Shown here: positions 19,101-26,336 of the stretch, piece by piece
Position numbering within the stretch: the stretch's first letter is position 1
Layout of the letters: the number at the start of each line of letters is the position of its first letter
Assembly (NCBI GenBank): GCA_024401535.1
Contig: JAKSKX010000001.1
Location: 248,001 to 312,000, forward strand
DNA length: 64,000 nt
Direction: 5' to 3'
DNA from: Paludibacteraceae bacterium
Lineage (GTDB): Bacteria; Bacteroidota; Bacteroidia; Bacteroidales; Paludibacteraceae
Notes under the pieces: model-generated
Database searches by the model: none
Told to the model about the DNA's origin: nothing
Seen by the model: only the letters and a program-made list of their open reading frames with translations
Program-made: the position numbers and the translations under genes

Positions 19101-20163
19101 TATACAGTTCTAGCATGTCTATGAATGCTGTACGGAAAGGCTCAACCGACCACTCCACCTGCTGTCCCTTTAGGATGATTTCAAAGATTTTCTCCATGCT
19201 GTCGTCCATCAGCTTTCCGTCGATAGAGAATATTGAAATCAGCTGTCTCAACTTGCTTTCCGGATGGTACAGGTATCCCGATGTCTCAAGGTCGTTAAGT
19301 ATCTTCTGCACATACTCCTTGCTCTTTTCGTTTCTAATTACAGCAGAGGCCTGTATGAACTTCTCGCAGTCCTCAGCCACCTTGCTAAGCATTGCCTGGT
19401 ATGAAGTTCTGTCCGGAAGCGATAGCTTTCTTAGGAAGTCGCTCTCTTCGAGTATATAGAGGATTGACTTGTAGTAAACGTCAAGCAGACAGCCGCTGTT
19501 CCTGTGCAGTTCCTTTATCCACTTTGAAAGAACTGGAGCAAAGTTTGTTATGGCAATCATTGGCCACTCTGCGTCGTCCCTCTTTATGGCCTCGTAAGCC
19601 TCTTCGAAATATGGGTGTACCTTGAATTTTCTTTCAATCCATTTTGCAAGATGCTTTGGCGTTTCAATCTTGTCCATGAATGTCGGGAAGTCATAGAAAG
19701 GAAGCGCCTTCTCTCTCTTGGTATCTACGAGTGTCAGTTCAACACGGTTTTTGGGTTGAGTTATCTTGACTCTGCATTCAACTTTCTGCTTTACATATAG
19801 TCGCTGCGAATATTCAGTTTCTAGCTTGAAATAGAATCCGTTTGAATCTTTTACTTCGTATAGTCCGGGTTGTGTTGCTGTATAGTCCGATTTAACAAAG
19901 AATGAGTAGGTTTTTCCGTTTTCATAGAATCTCAGAAGAATTGGACCGATGTCCTGTGTTATAACTAAATCGCCTTCATGCGTGTCTTTAATGAAACATT
20001 TCAGCGTCTGTGGGACCGGTTCGTTCTTTTGGAACGGGAACATTCCTACTGCATAGTCTTTGCCGTCTATATCTACGATGTAGAATGACTTTGTGTTTTC
20101 CTCTCTGACCGACGTGACCGGAAAAGAGTGGGTACTGCCCTTTTTATATTTGCTGTTTTCCAT
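16117..20163 (-). CDS. Giant AlbA_2 (Schlafen-type) domain protein with OB/S1-like segments
   Basis: A 1348-residue cytosolic protein. Residues about 1-150 and 570-735 have beta-rich OB/S1-like character (GQFVDIIVLRQDDRDQDYFHCKIVDEHYEGIGTIYIKDI; FQRGDLVRATVERVSPTGQIFCNF). Residues about 150-520 and 780-930 are helical. An AlbA_2 domain lies at about 940-1067, with TEFKTSIVFPP, ICGFFNSELGGTLYLGVNNEGYACGL and CYLRQGTSTYIVDS, which are the Schlafen/AlbA_2 hallmarks. A short coiled coil follows (about 1070-1110), then a C-terminal beta-rich region. AlbA_2 proteins are nucleic-acid-linked, and some act in regulation or RNA/DNA processing. The function of this large architecture is unknown to me. 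It is a single-gene unit with its own -7 element. Confidence 0.85.
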   Translation of the reverse strand: MENSKYKKGSTHSFPVTSVREENTKSFYIVDIDGKDYAVGMFPFQKNEPVPQTLKCFIKDTHEGDLVITQDIGPILLRFYENGKTYSFFVKSDYTATQPGLYEVKDSNGFYFKLETEYSQRLYVKQKVECRVKITQPKNRVELTLVDTKREKALPFYDFPTFMDKIETPKHLAKWIERKFKVHPYFEEAYEAIKRDDAEWPMIAITNFAPVLSKWIKELHRNSGCLLDVYYKSILYILEESDFLRKLSLPDRTSYQAMLSKVAEDCEKFIQASAVIRNEKSKEYVQKILNDLETSGYLYHPESKLRQLISIFSIDGKLMDDSMEKIFEIILKGQQVEWSVEPFRTAFIDMLELYINDQNFEINHKVNIESTEGKKLLSRVVRALAIQLLLSNSKDKIDRNLNRSRLYRLLSFFIPNSDEILRSLTDKAFTCLFSTYPEKLEFTWSEVNDPCSLALKLSYAGSWEKSGAALDYPQIFEGEKAQLRIINQNIQILPRDSSHTKKVLPDWMLDWHDMQVFLPKSLKSKVEQNSLDFKQYRTMWREVTDALFSDPHAQAPVVKNIPKKYDPEVGQFVDIIVLRQDDRDQDYFHCKIVDEHYEGIGTIYIKDIVKYDCFTSINDFRDEGRTFKMKAEVKKINKDGTLEFSLLKTISTWIEANNSYGEEKFCKLKGLESKFTVGISDYGETIIINKGPNVPDFQRGDLVRATVERVSPTGQIFCNFVEFDATGDEIDEKEAFANLLFNVNGDSFYEPSEDDEDTEDSTDESDDHSADMMMSDEYVTELIYIIDRRSHHSNEIKKTYNFLNYAYLISLILGNRELSMYYDERKKLVRMLYQHVSGEEVDLEELSKHEESLRNYPMIGEHITQLRVISCIDKPDMEDYLWQVQTESQSENILSLTKLVMANNMLSNFGMQDEKLNIRRKISEVLNINLGTMSYHFGNENQTTEFKTSIVFPPDNNLMPDLRTQTFNIMRVICGFFNSELGGTLYLGVNNEGYACGLDNDLNYKDFNGSMDKYDLYIRNYIKNTWGMEANAKVTVTFPDAGKHKVYAISIKPSDNVLTLDGNCYLRQGTSTYIVDSAYLEKLRQSKQKKTLQKEMQQAVENLKLAEEAKKINDLTTQISNEVTEAAESPEIKANSLELKEDTTYDNSINSAIPTSKLRNNALHEYEPGFVVPIGYIELLNDSKYQIEKDENWNETMLTLAIHEDETNGVLTIVYESGEISVVEISEIMDKTPGTSYKRSAKTPVFVSPANKEDGLLIISEDTKGNYLFRVDKISDYKLGSMLAGGTPFCDLDINRVVKCEIISASNLANFKRIIDLGRKMIGQSLSTDWASKERAELEGIGISVSEF

Positions 20164-20189
20164 AAATAAATTGATAGTTTTTTATTATG

Positions 20190-20197
20190 CAAAGATA
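20190..20197 (-). promoter_or_regulatory. -7 element of AlbA_2 gene
   Basis: On the minus strand TATCTTTG, an exact consensus match, lies about 27 bases before the ATG at 20163. No TTG was found 19-21 bases upstream. Confidence 0.55.
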
Positions 20198-20311
20198 ATA
20201 AAAATTTCGGACTTTTGAAAGCGCTTCCTCATAATTAAAGCAAGTATTTTTCTTTTATTATAAAACGAATAAAGTTTTGTATGAAAGCTTTGGTTCAGGC
20301 TGTAAAAAAGC

Positions 20312-20350
20312 AAAAAAATGTTCCACGATTCATATAATAGAATCTGGAAC
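20312..20350 (-). terminator. Terminator of the small lipoprotein gene
   Basis: On the minus strand GTTCCA-GATTC / GAATC-G-TGGAAC forms an 11-bp stem with a one-base bulge and an 8-base loop. It is followed by A and seven Ts. It lies about 50 bases beyond the stop of the 50-residue ORF at 20403-20555 and supports that ORF as a separate transcription unit. Confidence 0.75.
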
Positions 20351-20402
20351 TTCATCAGTTTCGTATGTCATCCGCCGATCTCCCGGCTACTCCCGCACTG
20401 TC

Positions 20403-20555
20403 TTAGAAATGGTTGTAATAACTAAGTGTGCGAGAAGAAAGAGAGTCTGTCATTTGAGTCTTGACATCAAGTTTTTCTTCAGTCTGTTTGTTTTTCTGGC
20501 TCTGACAGAACATAAAACAAACAAAAATGCTTGCGAACATTATCACGTGTTTCAT
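20403..20555 (-). CDS. Small predicted lipoprotein (50 aa)
   Basis: A 50-residue reading frame beginning MKHVIMFASIFVCFMFCQSQKN: a positively charged start, a hydrophobic stretch and a possible lipobox (FMFC), then a polar tail (KNKQTEEKLDVKTQMTDSLSS). It resembles small Bacteroidales lipoproteins. Three things support a real gene: a -7 element about 57 bases upstream (20612-20619), a Rho-independent terminator downstream (20312-20350), and its position in an otherwise empty 560-bp gap. The function is unknown, and a chance ORF cannot be excluded. Confidence 0.55.
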   Translation of the reverse strand: MKHVIMFASIFVCFMFCQSQKNKQTEEKLDVKTQMTDSLSSRTLSYYNHF

Positions 20556-20611
20556 GGTAAAGTAAAATATTTAAGTACATTTAACACTTATCATAGATAC
20601 AAAAAACGTGC

Positions 20612-20619
20612 CAAACATA
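20612..20619 (-). promoter_or_regulatory. -7 element of the small lipoprotein gene
   Basis: On the minus strand TATGTTTG matches TAnnTTTG, about 57 bases upstream of the ATG at 20555. No -33 element was seen. Confidence 0.45.
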
Positions 20620-20694
20620 TATAAAATCTTACCAACTTATGTGAATCGTTGTTTTTCCAGGCTAAACAACTGTTTTTTGCCCCAAAATAAGAAA

Positions 20695-20721
20695 AGCGGA
20701 GAGTCTTTGGAACTCTCCGCT
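20695..20721 (-). terminator. Terminator of the YD-repeat gene
   Basis: A perfect 10-bp stem (AGCGGAGAGT / ACTCTCCGCT) with a 7-base loop lies just after the minus-strand stop at 20727. On that strand it is followed by TTTTCTTATTTT. Confidence 0.85.
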
Positions 20722-20726
20722 ATGTT

Positions 20727-21725
20727 TTATTCGAAATATGTGTATTCTCGTTTCACATTGTCATGATTTTGATCATCCACAAACCAATATTTAATATAGT
20801 TCAGAGGATTGCCATATTTGTCAGTTTCAAGATAGACTGTCTTTACATTGGATTCGTCGCTTTCGCTAGTCTTCTTTCCCTTGTAGTTATACACGAATTT
20901 TATTCTTTCATTTTCCTTGCCATCGTGGTAGCTAATTTTTTCTACAAGTCTATTGTTCTTGTCATATACAAATTTTGTTGAGACCAATGTATTAACATTT
21001 TTAACGTATCGTTTCTCTTCCATAAATATCAAATTACCCTTTTTATCATATTTACTGAAGCCAATAGTATCTCCATTTGGGTATAGTTCTAATTCGCTTT
21101 TCAGCAAGTTGTTTCCATACTCTTCATACTTCATGATACAGAAAGAATCTCTCGTTCCATTTCCATAGTCAACATATATTTCTCTACCACCATATTTGCC
21201 GTATTTGGTGCATGTGCCATTATTATCTTTTATAATAACACCTCCATCCGGCTCATAAATAATTGTATCCTTAGTCACATCACTATATTCGTTATTTTCT
21301 CTTGTAACCAGCTTCCCTTCACGGTCGTATGTGTATTTATATAAACATTTTTCCTCGCCATTGTCATATATACAATGAACGGTTGTAAGCAGTCCATATT
21401 TATTGTATGTCTTTCTCCACATGCGATTAGTACATACGGTTTCCCCAGCTTCATTCTGCGTAAAATTGTATATTGTTTCATAGTCGGCCATGTGGTCGTT
21501 GGTTGTATTCATTTTGCGGATAATTCTGCCCAACCTGTCAAACTCAAAAGTCATTGTACTGTGTTCGTAATTCAATGTTACTGACTTGACTTCTTTGGAC
21601 AGTTCCAGACCAAATTTCTTGTTGTCTTTAGAGTAAATGTCAAGTTCAAATAAGTCATTCAGTATCTTCTGTGCGTTAGCATTACAGAAAAGACATGTAA
21701 TGAGTAGCAAAAAATAGTATCTCAT
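20727..21725 (-). CDS. Secreted YD-repeat-like protein
   Basis: A 332-residue protein with signal peptide MRYYFLLLITCLFCNANAQ. It then has at least six degenerate repeats of about 20-40 residues of the RHS/YD type: FEFDRLGRIIRK, YNKYGLLTTVH, YTYDREGKLVTREN, FSKYDKKGNLIFMEE, FVYDKNNRLVEKIS and LETDKYGNPLNYI. There is no C-terminal toxin domain, and it is far shorter than polymorphic RHS toxins. Such short YD-repeat proteins are common in Bacteroidales and are of unknown function. It lies 31 bases downstream of the pcrA-like gene and may share its transcript. Confidence 0.8.
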   Translation of the reverse strand: MRYYFLLLITCLFCNANAQKILNDLFELDIYSKDNKKFGLELSKEVKSVTLNYEHSTMTFEFDRLGRIIRKMNTTNDHMADYETIYNFTQNEAGETVCTNRMWRKTYNKYGLLTTVHCIYDNGEEKCLYKYTYDREGKLVTRENNEYSDVTKDTIIYEPDGGVIIKDNNGTCTKYGKYGGREIYVDYGNGTRDSFCIMKYEEYGNNLLKSELELYPNGDTIGFSKYDKKGNLIFMEEKRYVKNVNTLVSTKFVYDKNNRLVEKISYHDGKENERIKFVYNYKGKKTSESDESNVKTVYLETDKYGNPLNYIKYWFVDDQNHDNVKREYTYFE

Positions 21726-21756
21726 GCCGATTTGATTATATTGTTATTATATTTTA

Positions 21757-23910
21757 TCAGTTGTCGTTTCTTATTGAATTCTTCTTTCTGATGAAAGTGA
21801 TTCTCAGTGTACGGACAATTCCCGTTGAGAATGAGACTTTTACACTCTCCTTCTCTTTAAGAATCTCGAGGATTTCACCGTCTCCAAAGACTTCGTGTTC
21901 CACTTTGTCACCAACTTCAAGTTCTTCGGACATGTTCTGGCTTTCAAAGATTTCAGCCTCATTAGAGACCATGTTTCTTGTCATCTGCCAGAGAGTCTCG
22001 TCCATTTTGCCCTCTGTGATGTATAGGCTCTTTTCCATTTCAAGAAGGTATCTTGAAGGAATCTTCTGCATTTCAGTATTGATGTTGTAGCCTTCGCTTT
22101 CAGTCAGATATAGAGTCTGTTTTGCTCGTGTAATGGCTACGTACATGAGTCTTCTTTCTTCCTCCTCTGCCTTCTCCTTTCTCTCTTTGATAGACTTTTG
22201 GTTCGGGAATATTCCGTCGTTCAGACCTACGATAAACACGTGAGGGAATTCAAGACCTTTGCTCTGGTGTATGGTCATAAGCTTCACGTTGTCGTTGTTT
22301 GTCTTGTAGTCTGCGTTTGTGTATAGGGCTATATCCTGAAGGTATCCGAACAGAGAAAGATTGTCCTCCTTCTCTATCTCGTAGTGCTTTATAGAGGACA
22401 TAAGTTCGGAGAGATTAGCTATTCTTTCATCGTCACCCTCCCTGCGAATCATATCGGTTAGTCCGCTGTCTTTCAAAACTTTGTCTAGAATTATAGATAC
22501 AAGGTTATTATCCTTGACAAGTCTTATCTCCTCAATGATATTTACGAAGTTCTTGATGTCCGATTTGTTGAAGTCCTTGTCATCAATATGCTTCACAAGG
22601 GTGTCATATAGAGGTGCGTTCTCTAGGCTTGAAAGACTTTTAAGCTTGCCCAAAGTCGTCTTTCCGAACTTCCTCGGAGGAACATTGCATATTCTGCAGA
22701 AAGACAGGTCGTCACCAGTCTCGATTAGTCTTAGGTAAGATAGAGCATCCTTGATTTCACGTCTCTCAAAGAACCTTATACCTCCCCAAATTGCATAAGG
22801 AATAGAGTTTTTGAGTAGAGACTGCTCGATGAATCTACTCAAATATGATGAGCGATAAACGATTGCAAAATCACTGTATTTAGCGCTTTTATCCTTTATT
22901 TTCTTAGCTATTTCAGTGGCTATCCATCTAGCTTCCTCCTCTTCGCTCTTTCCGTGATAATGGATGATTTTAGCGCCTTCCAAAGCATTGGTAAACAGAT
23001 TCTTGTCTATTCTGTTCTTGTTATGCGCAATCACAGAGTTAGCTGCCTTCAAAATACCCGGAGTGCTTCTGTAGTTCTCGTCAAGAATAATTGTCTTGTC
23101 GCATTGGAAGTTCACGAACATACCTGGGTTGGCACCTCTCCATTCATATATTGCCTGGTCTGCGTCACCGACAAGGAACAAGTTGTTATGCTTTGCGCTC
23201 AAGAGTTCTACAAGGTGGTGGTCTTGTGCGTTAAGGTCCTGAGCTTCGTCAACCATAATGTACTGTAGTTCCTCCTGCCACTCTTTGAGTACGTCAGGGA
23301 ATGTGTGAAGTATGTGTATTGTGAAATGGATAAGATCGTCAAAATCCAAAGCAAAAAGTCTTAGCTGTTGGGCAATGAACAGCAAAGGGAGATCCCTCGT
23401 GTCATCTACGTTTATTTTAGGGCTTTTAGGGGTCATAAACTCCTCCACATAGGCTCCGCTACCCTTTCTTGCTGCAACTTCGTTCAAGGCTGTCTGTAGG
23501 CTCTTTTTGCTTGTATCAACACCAGTCTGTGCAAGTATCTCGCTAACTATTTGCTTGCAGTCCTCAACGTCTAGTATGGTGAATGATTTGGGAAATCCAA
23601 GTCTGAATATCTCTTTTCTTAGAAACTTGACGCAGAATCCGTGTATTGTGCAGACATAGTCTGATGATGTAGGCAGAGACGAGCCTTTCTTCACGATTTG
23701 GGATATTCGCGAAGTCATCTCTTTAGCCGCTTTGTTAGTAAAGGTTAGGCATAGTATGTTAGAAGGGTCAATACCGAGTCCGTTGACAAGAAAAGCATAC
23801 CTTGAAGCAAGTGTCTTGGTTTTACCTGTACCTGCTCCTGCTACGATTCTTATTCTTCCTTCAGTCTCTTTTGCAGCTACCTTCTGCTTGTCGTTCAAAC
23901 CGTCAAACAT
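21757..23910 (-). CDS. pcrA: UvrD/PcrA-family ATP-dependent DNA helicase
   Basis: A superfamily 1A 3'-5' helicase of 717 residues. All motifs are visible: the Q motif (LNDKQKVAAKE), Walker A GAGTGKT (about 25-31), motif Ia (LTFTNKAAKEM), Walker B/II (MVDEAQDLN), III (LVGDADQAIYEWRGA), IV (ILDENYRSTPGI), V (MTIHQSKGLEFPHVF) and VI (RRLMYVAITRAKQTLYL). The C-terminus has the Tudor-like segment VGDKVEHEVFGDGEILEI, typical of PcrA/UvrD. The exact orthology (PcrA, UvrD or Rep) is not certain. It is downstream of trmD by 36 bases. Confidence 0.92.
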   Translation of the reverse strand: MFDGLNDKQKVAAKETEGRIRIVAGAGTGKTKTLASRYAFLVNGLGIDPSNILCLTFTNKAAKEMTSRISQIVKKGSSLPTSSDYVCTIHGFCVKFLRKEIFRLGFPKSFTILDVEDCKQIVSEILAQTGVDTSKKSLQTALNEVAARKGSGAYVEEFMTPKSPKINVDDTRDLPLLFIAQQLRLFALDFDDLIHFTIHILHTFPDVLKEWQEELQYIMVDEAQDLNAQDHHLVELLSAKHNNLFLVGDADQAIYEWRGANPGMFVNFQCDKTIILDENYRSTPGILKAANSVIAHNKNRIDKNLFTNALEGAKIIHYHGKSEEEEARWIATEIAKKIKDKSAKYSDFAIVYRSSYLSRFIEQSLLKNSIPYAIWGGIRFFERREIKDALSYLRLIETGDDLSFCRICNVPPRKFGKTTLGKLKSLSSLENAPLYDTLVKHIDDKDFNKSDIKNFVNIIEEIRLVKDNNLVSIILDKVLKDSGLTDMIRREGDDERIANLSELMSSIKHYEIEKEDNLSLFGYLQDIALYTNADYKTNNDNVKLMTIHQSKGLEFPHVFIVGLNDGIFPNQKSIKERKEKAEEEERRLMYVAITRAKQTLYLTESEGYNINTEMQKIPSRYLLEMEKSLYITEGKMDETLWQMTRNMVSNEAEIFESQNMSEELEVGDKVEHEVFGDGEILEILKEKESVKVSFSTGIVRTLRITFIRKKNSIRNDN

Positions 23911-23946
23911 GGTAATATAGTTTGAATGAGTTAAGAATATTATTGG

Positions 23947-24621
23947 TTATTTTAATAAGTCTGGTCTTAGTTCCTCAGTTCTTCTAAGTGCTTCCTGCAT
24001 CTCCCAGTCCCTGATTAGCTTCTCGTTGCCGCTCAATAGCACTTCTGGAACTTTCCAACCCTTGTATTCGGCAGGTCGAGTATATACGGGAGGAGCAAGC
24101 AGATCGTCCTGAAAACAGTCTGTTAGGGCGCTCTCCAAGTCGCTCATAGCTCCTGGCAATAGTCTGACCACAGCATCAGTCATAACCAGTGAAGCTAGCT
24201 CTCCGCCTGTAAGGACGAAGTCTCCTATGGAAATTTCTCTAGTAATAAGGTGTTCTCTTATTCTATGGTCAATTCCCTTATAGTGACCGCAGAGAATAAT
24301 GATATTGTTGTATAGAGACAGTTCGTTGGCGACCTTCTGGTTGAAAGTCTCTCCGTCGGGACTAGTATAGATTATTTCATCATATTCCCTCTGCTCCTTC
24401 AGGTGTGTTATAAGTCGGTCTATTGGTTCTATCTGCATGACCATTCCTGCAGAATAGCCATAGGCTTCGTCATCCACTTTAAGGTGCTTGTCCAGTGTAT
24501 AGTCTCTGATGTTATGTATTTCTATTTCTACTAGACCTTTTTCCCTGGCTCTTTTTATTATCGAATGTTGTAGTGGGCTTTCTAAAAGTTCAGGCACACA
24601 ACTAAGTATATCTATATGCAT
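23947..24621 (-). CDS. trmD: tRNA (guanine-37-N1)-methyltransferase
   Basis: A SPOUT-family enzyme that methylates G37 of tRNAs, 224 residues. The trefoil-knot SAM site is visible ([30 protein letters not shown]). The conserved C-terminal substrate segment [23 protein letters not shown] is also present. A -7 element lies about 36 bases upstream, so it is probably the first gene of a trmD-pcrA-(YD-repeat) transcript. Confidence 0.96.
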   Translation of the reverse strand: MHIDILSCVPELLESPLQHSIIKRAREKGLVEIEIHNIRDYTLDKHLKVDDEAYGYSAGMVMQIEPIDRLITHLKEQREYDEIIYTSPDGETFNQKVANELSLYNNIIILCGHYKGIDHRIREHLITREISIGDFVLTGGELASLVMTDAVVRLLPGAMSDLESALTDCFQDDLLAPPVYTRPAEYKGWKVPEVLLSGNEKLIRDWEMQEALRRTEELRPDLLK

Positions 24622-24656
24622 TTTCTTATGATTTTGTATTTAAAACAGATTATATG

Positions 24657-24664
24657 CAAAGATA
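24657..24664 (-). promoter_or_regulatory. -7 element of trmD
   Basis: On the minus strand TATCTTTG, an exact consensus match, lies about 36 bases before the trmD ATG. Confidence 0.55.
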
Positions 24665-24708
24665 CGAAAAATTTGTTAATTAATCTAGTAAATCACCAAG
24701 ATTTAGAC

Positions 24709-24741
24709 AAAAAAAGTGGAGAAGTTTCACAACTTCTCCAC
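24709..24741 (-). terminator. Terminator of the ftsK-nif3-zinc-ribbon operon
   Basis: On the minus strand a perfect 11-bp stem (GTGGAGAAGTT / AACTTCTCCAC) with a 4-base loop is followed by seven Ts. It lies about 20 bases after the stop at 24760. Confidence 0.9.
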
Positions 24742-24759
24742 CCGCAAATTATATCTTTA

Positions 24760-25518
24760 TTAATCTTTAGTTTTTTTCTTCTCTACCAAGTCAGCGTCAA
24801 CTAGTATTCTACCGCAGTACTCACAGAAAATCAATTTCTTGTGTGTACGGATATCTACTACCTTCTGAGGTGGGATACGGTTGAAGCAACCACCACAAGC
24901 CTCACGCTGAACTGTAACGATAGCAAGACCGTTGCGAGCAGACTTACGAATCTTCTTGAATGCCTTCAAAAGACGCTCGTCTGGAATCTTATGCTCTAGC
25001 TTTTCAGCCTTCTCCATAAGCTCGTCCTGCTCCTCTTGAGTATCCTTCATAATTTCCTCAAGCTCAATCTTCTTCTGCTCAAGTTCCTTCTTATGGTACT
25101 CTATACTCTCCTGAGTCTCAGCGATATTCTTCTTGTCGTTTTCAAGTCTCTCCTGAGCCTCGCGAATTTTCTTCTCACTTAGTTCGATGTCAAGTTTCTG
25201 GAAACCAAGCTCTTTCTCGATCATTTCGTACTCACGGTTGTTGCGCACGTTGTCAAGGTTGACGTTACGCTTTGCAATCATCTCGTTTGCAGTACGAATC
25301 TTCTCCTGATACTCAGTGATCTTGTCGTTGTCTCTTCTGATATCATCGTTAAGCTTGCCTAGATGTGTCTCAAGACCAACAATCTCATCCTCAAGGTCTG
25401 CAACCTCTAGTGGCAACTCACCACGAACAGCGATGTTCTTGTCCATCTTTGACATAACCTTCTGCAACTCGTAAAGTCGCTTTAGCTTGTCTTCTACTGT
25501 GATTTCCTTATCAGCCAT
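24760..25518 (-). CDS. Coiled-coil protein with C-terminal C4 zinc ribbon
   Basis: A 252-residue protein: about 185 residues of uninterrupted helix and coiled coil (VADLEDEIVGLETHLGKL onward) followed by a zinc ribbon with two Cys pairs (CGGCFNRIPPQ ... FCEYCGRIL). This is the widespread family often annotated as 'C4-type zinc ribbon domain-containing protein'. In many bacteria it neighbours the Nif3-like gene, as here (26 bases apart). A nucleic-acid-related role is generally supposed but unproven. Confidence 0.88.
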   Translation of the reverse strand: MADKEITVEDKLKRLYELQKVMSKMDKNIAVRGELPLEVADLEDEIVGLETHLGKLNDDIRRDNDKITEYQEKIRTANEMIAKRNVNLDNVRNNREYEMIEKELGFQKLDIELSEKKIREAQERLENDKKNIAETQESIEYHKKELEQKKIELEEIMKDTQEEQDELMEKAEKLEHKIPDERLLKAFKKIRKSARNGLAIVTVQREACGGCFNRIPPQKVVDIRTHKKLIFCEYCGRILVDADLVEKKKTKD

Positions 25519-25544
25519 CTTTATAATAAACTTTCTTTATTGAC

Positions 25545-26333
25545 TTATAAAAAGCGTACAGGATTTGTGACTACTCCACTCCTGTAAACTTTGTGCAAAG
25601 TTAACTCATTTTTTGAGAAAATCAAAGAAATTTCTCTAAAAAATACATCCTTGGCGAAAATTTCACTCTCATAGTGGCCTATATCCATTATCATAGGTCC
25701 GTCTATGGCGTCAAAATACTGGTGATACTTGAAGTCTGCGGACACAAACACATCGCATTCCCTTGACTTGGCTGTGCCATAGAACTCGGATCCGCTTCCA
25801 GTGACAATTCCTATTCTGAGACTTTTTTCCGACTTCTTTCCAGGGGTTCCTGCACACTTCACTACTTTCAGCTTCAGCTTCTCCTTCAGGTGCGTTGTGA
25901 AGTCCTGCGTTCCGTTGTATGTGCCTATGCAGCCGACAGCCTTGTCTCCTTCTGTGTCAAGCGGAGACAGGTCTTGCAGTTCCAATACTTTGGCAAGTTC
26001 GAAGCTTGTTCCGTTCTCGGAGTTGTCCACGTTCGTGTGCATGGCAAATATCGCAATATCGTGCCTTATAGCCTTTATTACACACCTTTCCACGTAGTTG
26101 TCTCCTCTGAAAGATTTAAGGCCTCTGAACACTATCGGATGGTGTGCTACGATTACGTTGCAGTCACTCTCTATAGCCTCGTCTATGACCTCCTCCGTTA
26201 CGTCAAGGGTTACTAGTACGTTGGTAATCTCCTTTTCCTCGTTGCCTATTGTCATGCCGCAGTTGTCGTATGACTCCTGCAGAGATAACGGGAAAACCTC
26301 GTACAGATGTTTTTTCAGCTCCTTGATTTTCAT
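25545..26333 (-). CDS. Nif3-like dinuclear metal-centre protein
   Basis: A 262-residue member of the Nif3/YbgI family, which forms hexameric rings with a two-metal site. Metal-ligand motifs are visible: IVAHHPIVFRGLK (about 60-72), FAMHTNVDNSENG (about 94-106) and MDIGHYESEIFA near the C-terminus. No PII-like insertion is present. The biochemical function of the family is unsettled; some members have been linked to GTP cyclohydrolase I-like activity. It lies 3 bases downstream of ftsK and is probably translationally coupled. Confidence 0.92.
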   Translation of the reverse strand: MKIKELKKHLYEVFPLSLQESYDNCGMTIGNEEKEITNVLVTLDVTEEVIDEAIESDCNVIVAHHPIVFRGLKSFRGDNYVERCVIKAIRHDIAIFAMHTNVDNSENGTSFELAKVLELQDLSPLDTEGDKAVGCIGTYNGTQDFTTHLKEKLKLKVVKCAGTPGKKSEKSLRIGIVTGSGSEFYGTAKSRECDVFVSADFKYHQYFDAIDGPMIMDIGHYESEIFAKDVFFREISLIFSKNELTLHKVYRSGVVTNPVRFL

Positions 26334-26336
26334 ATA

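Noticed and set aside
20277..20624. 115-residue plus-strand ORF in the gap after the AlbA_2 gene
   Set aside because: It lies antisense to the small lipoprotein ORF, its promoter box and terminator; its translation has no coherent domain and no upstream promoter.
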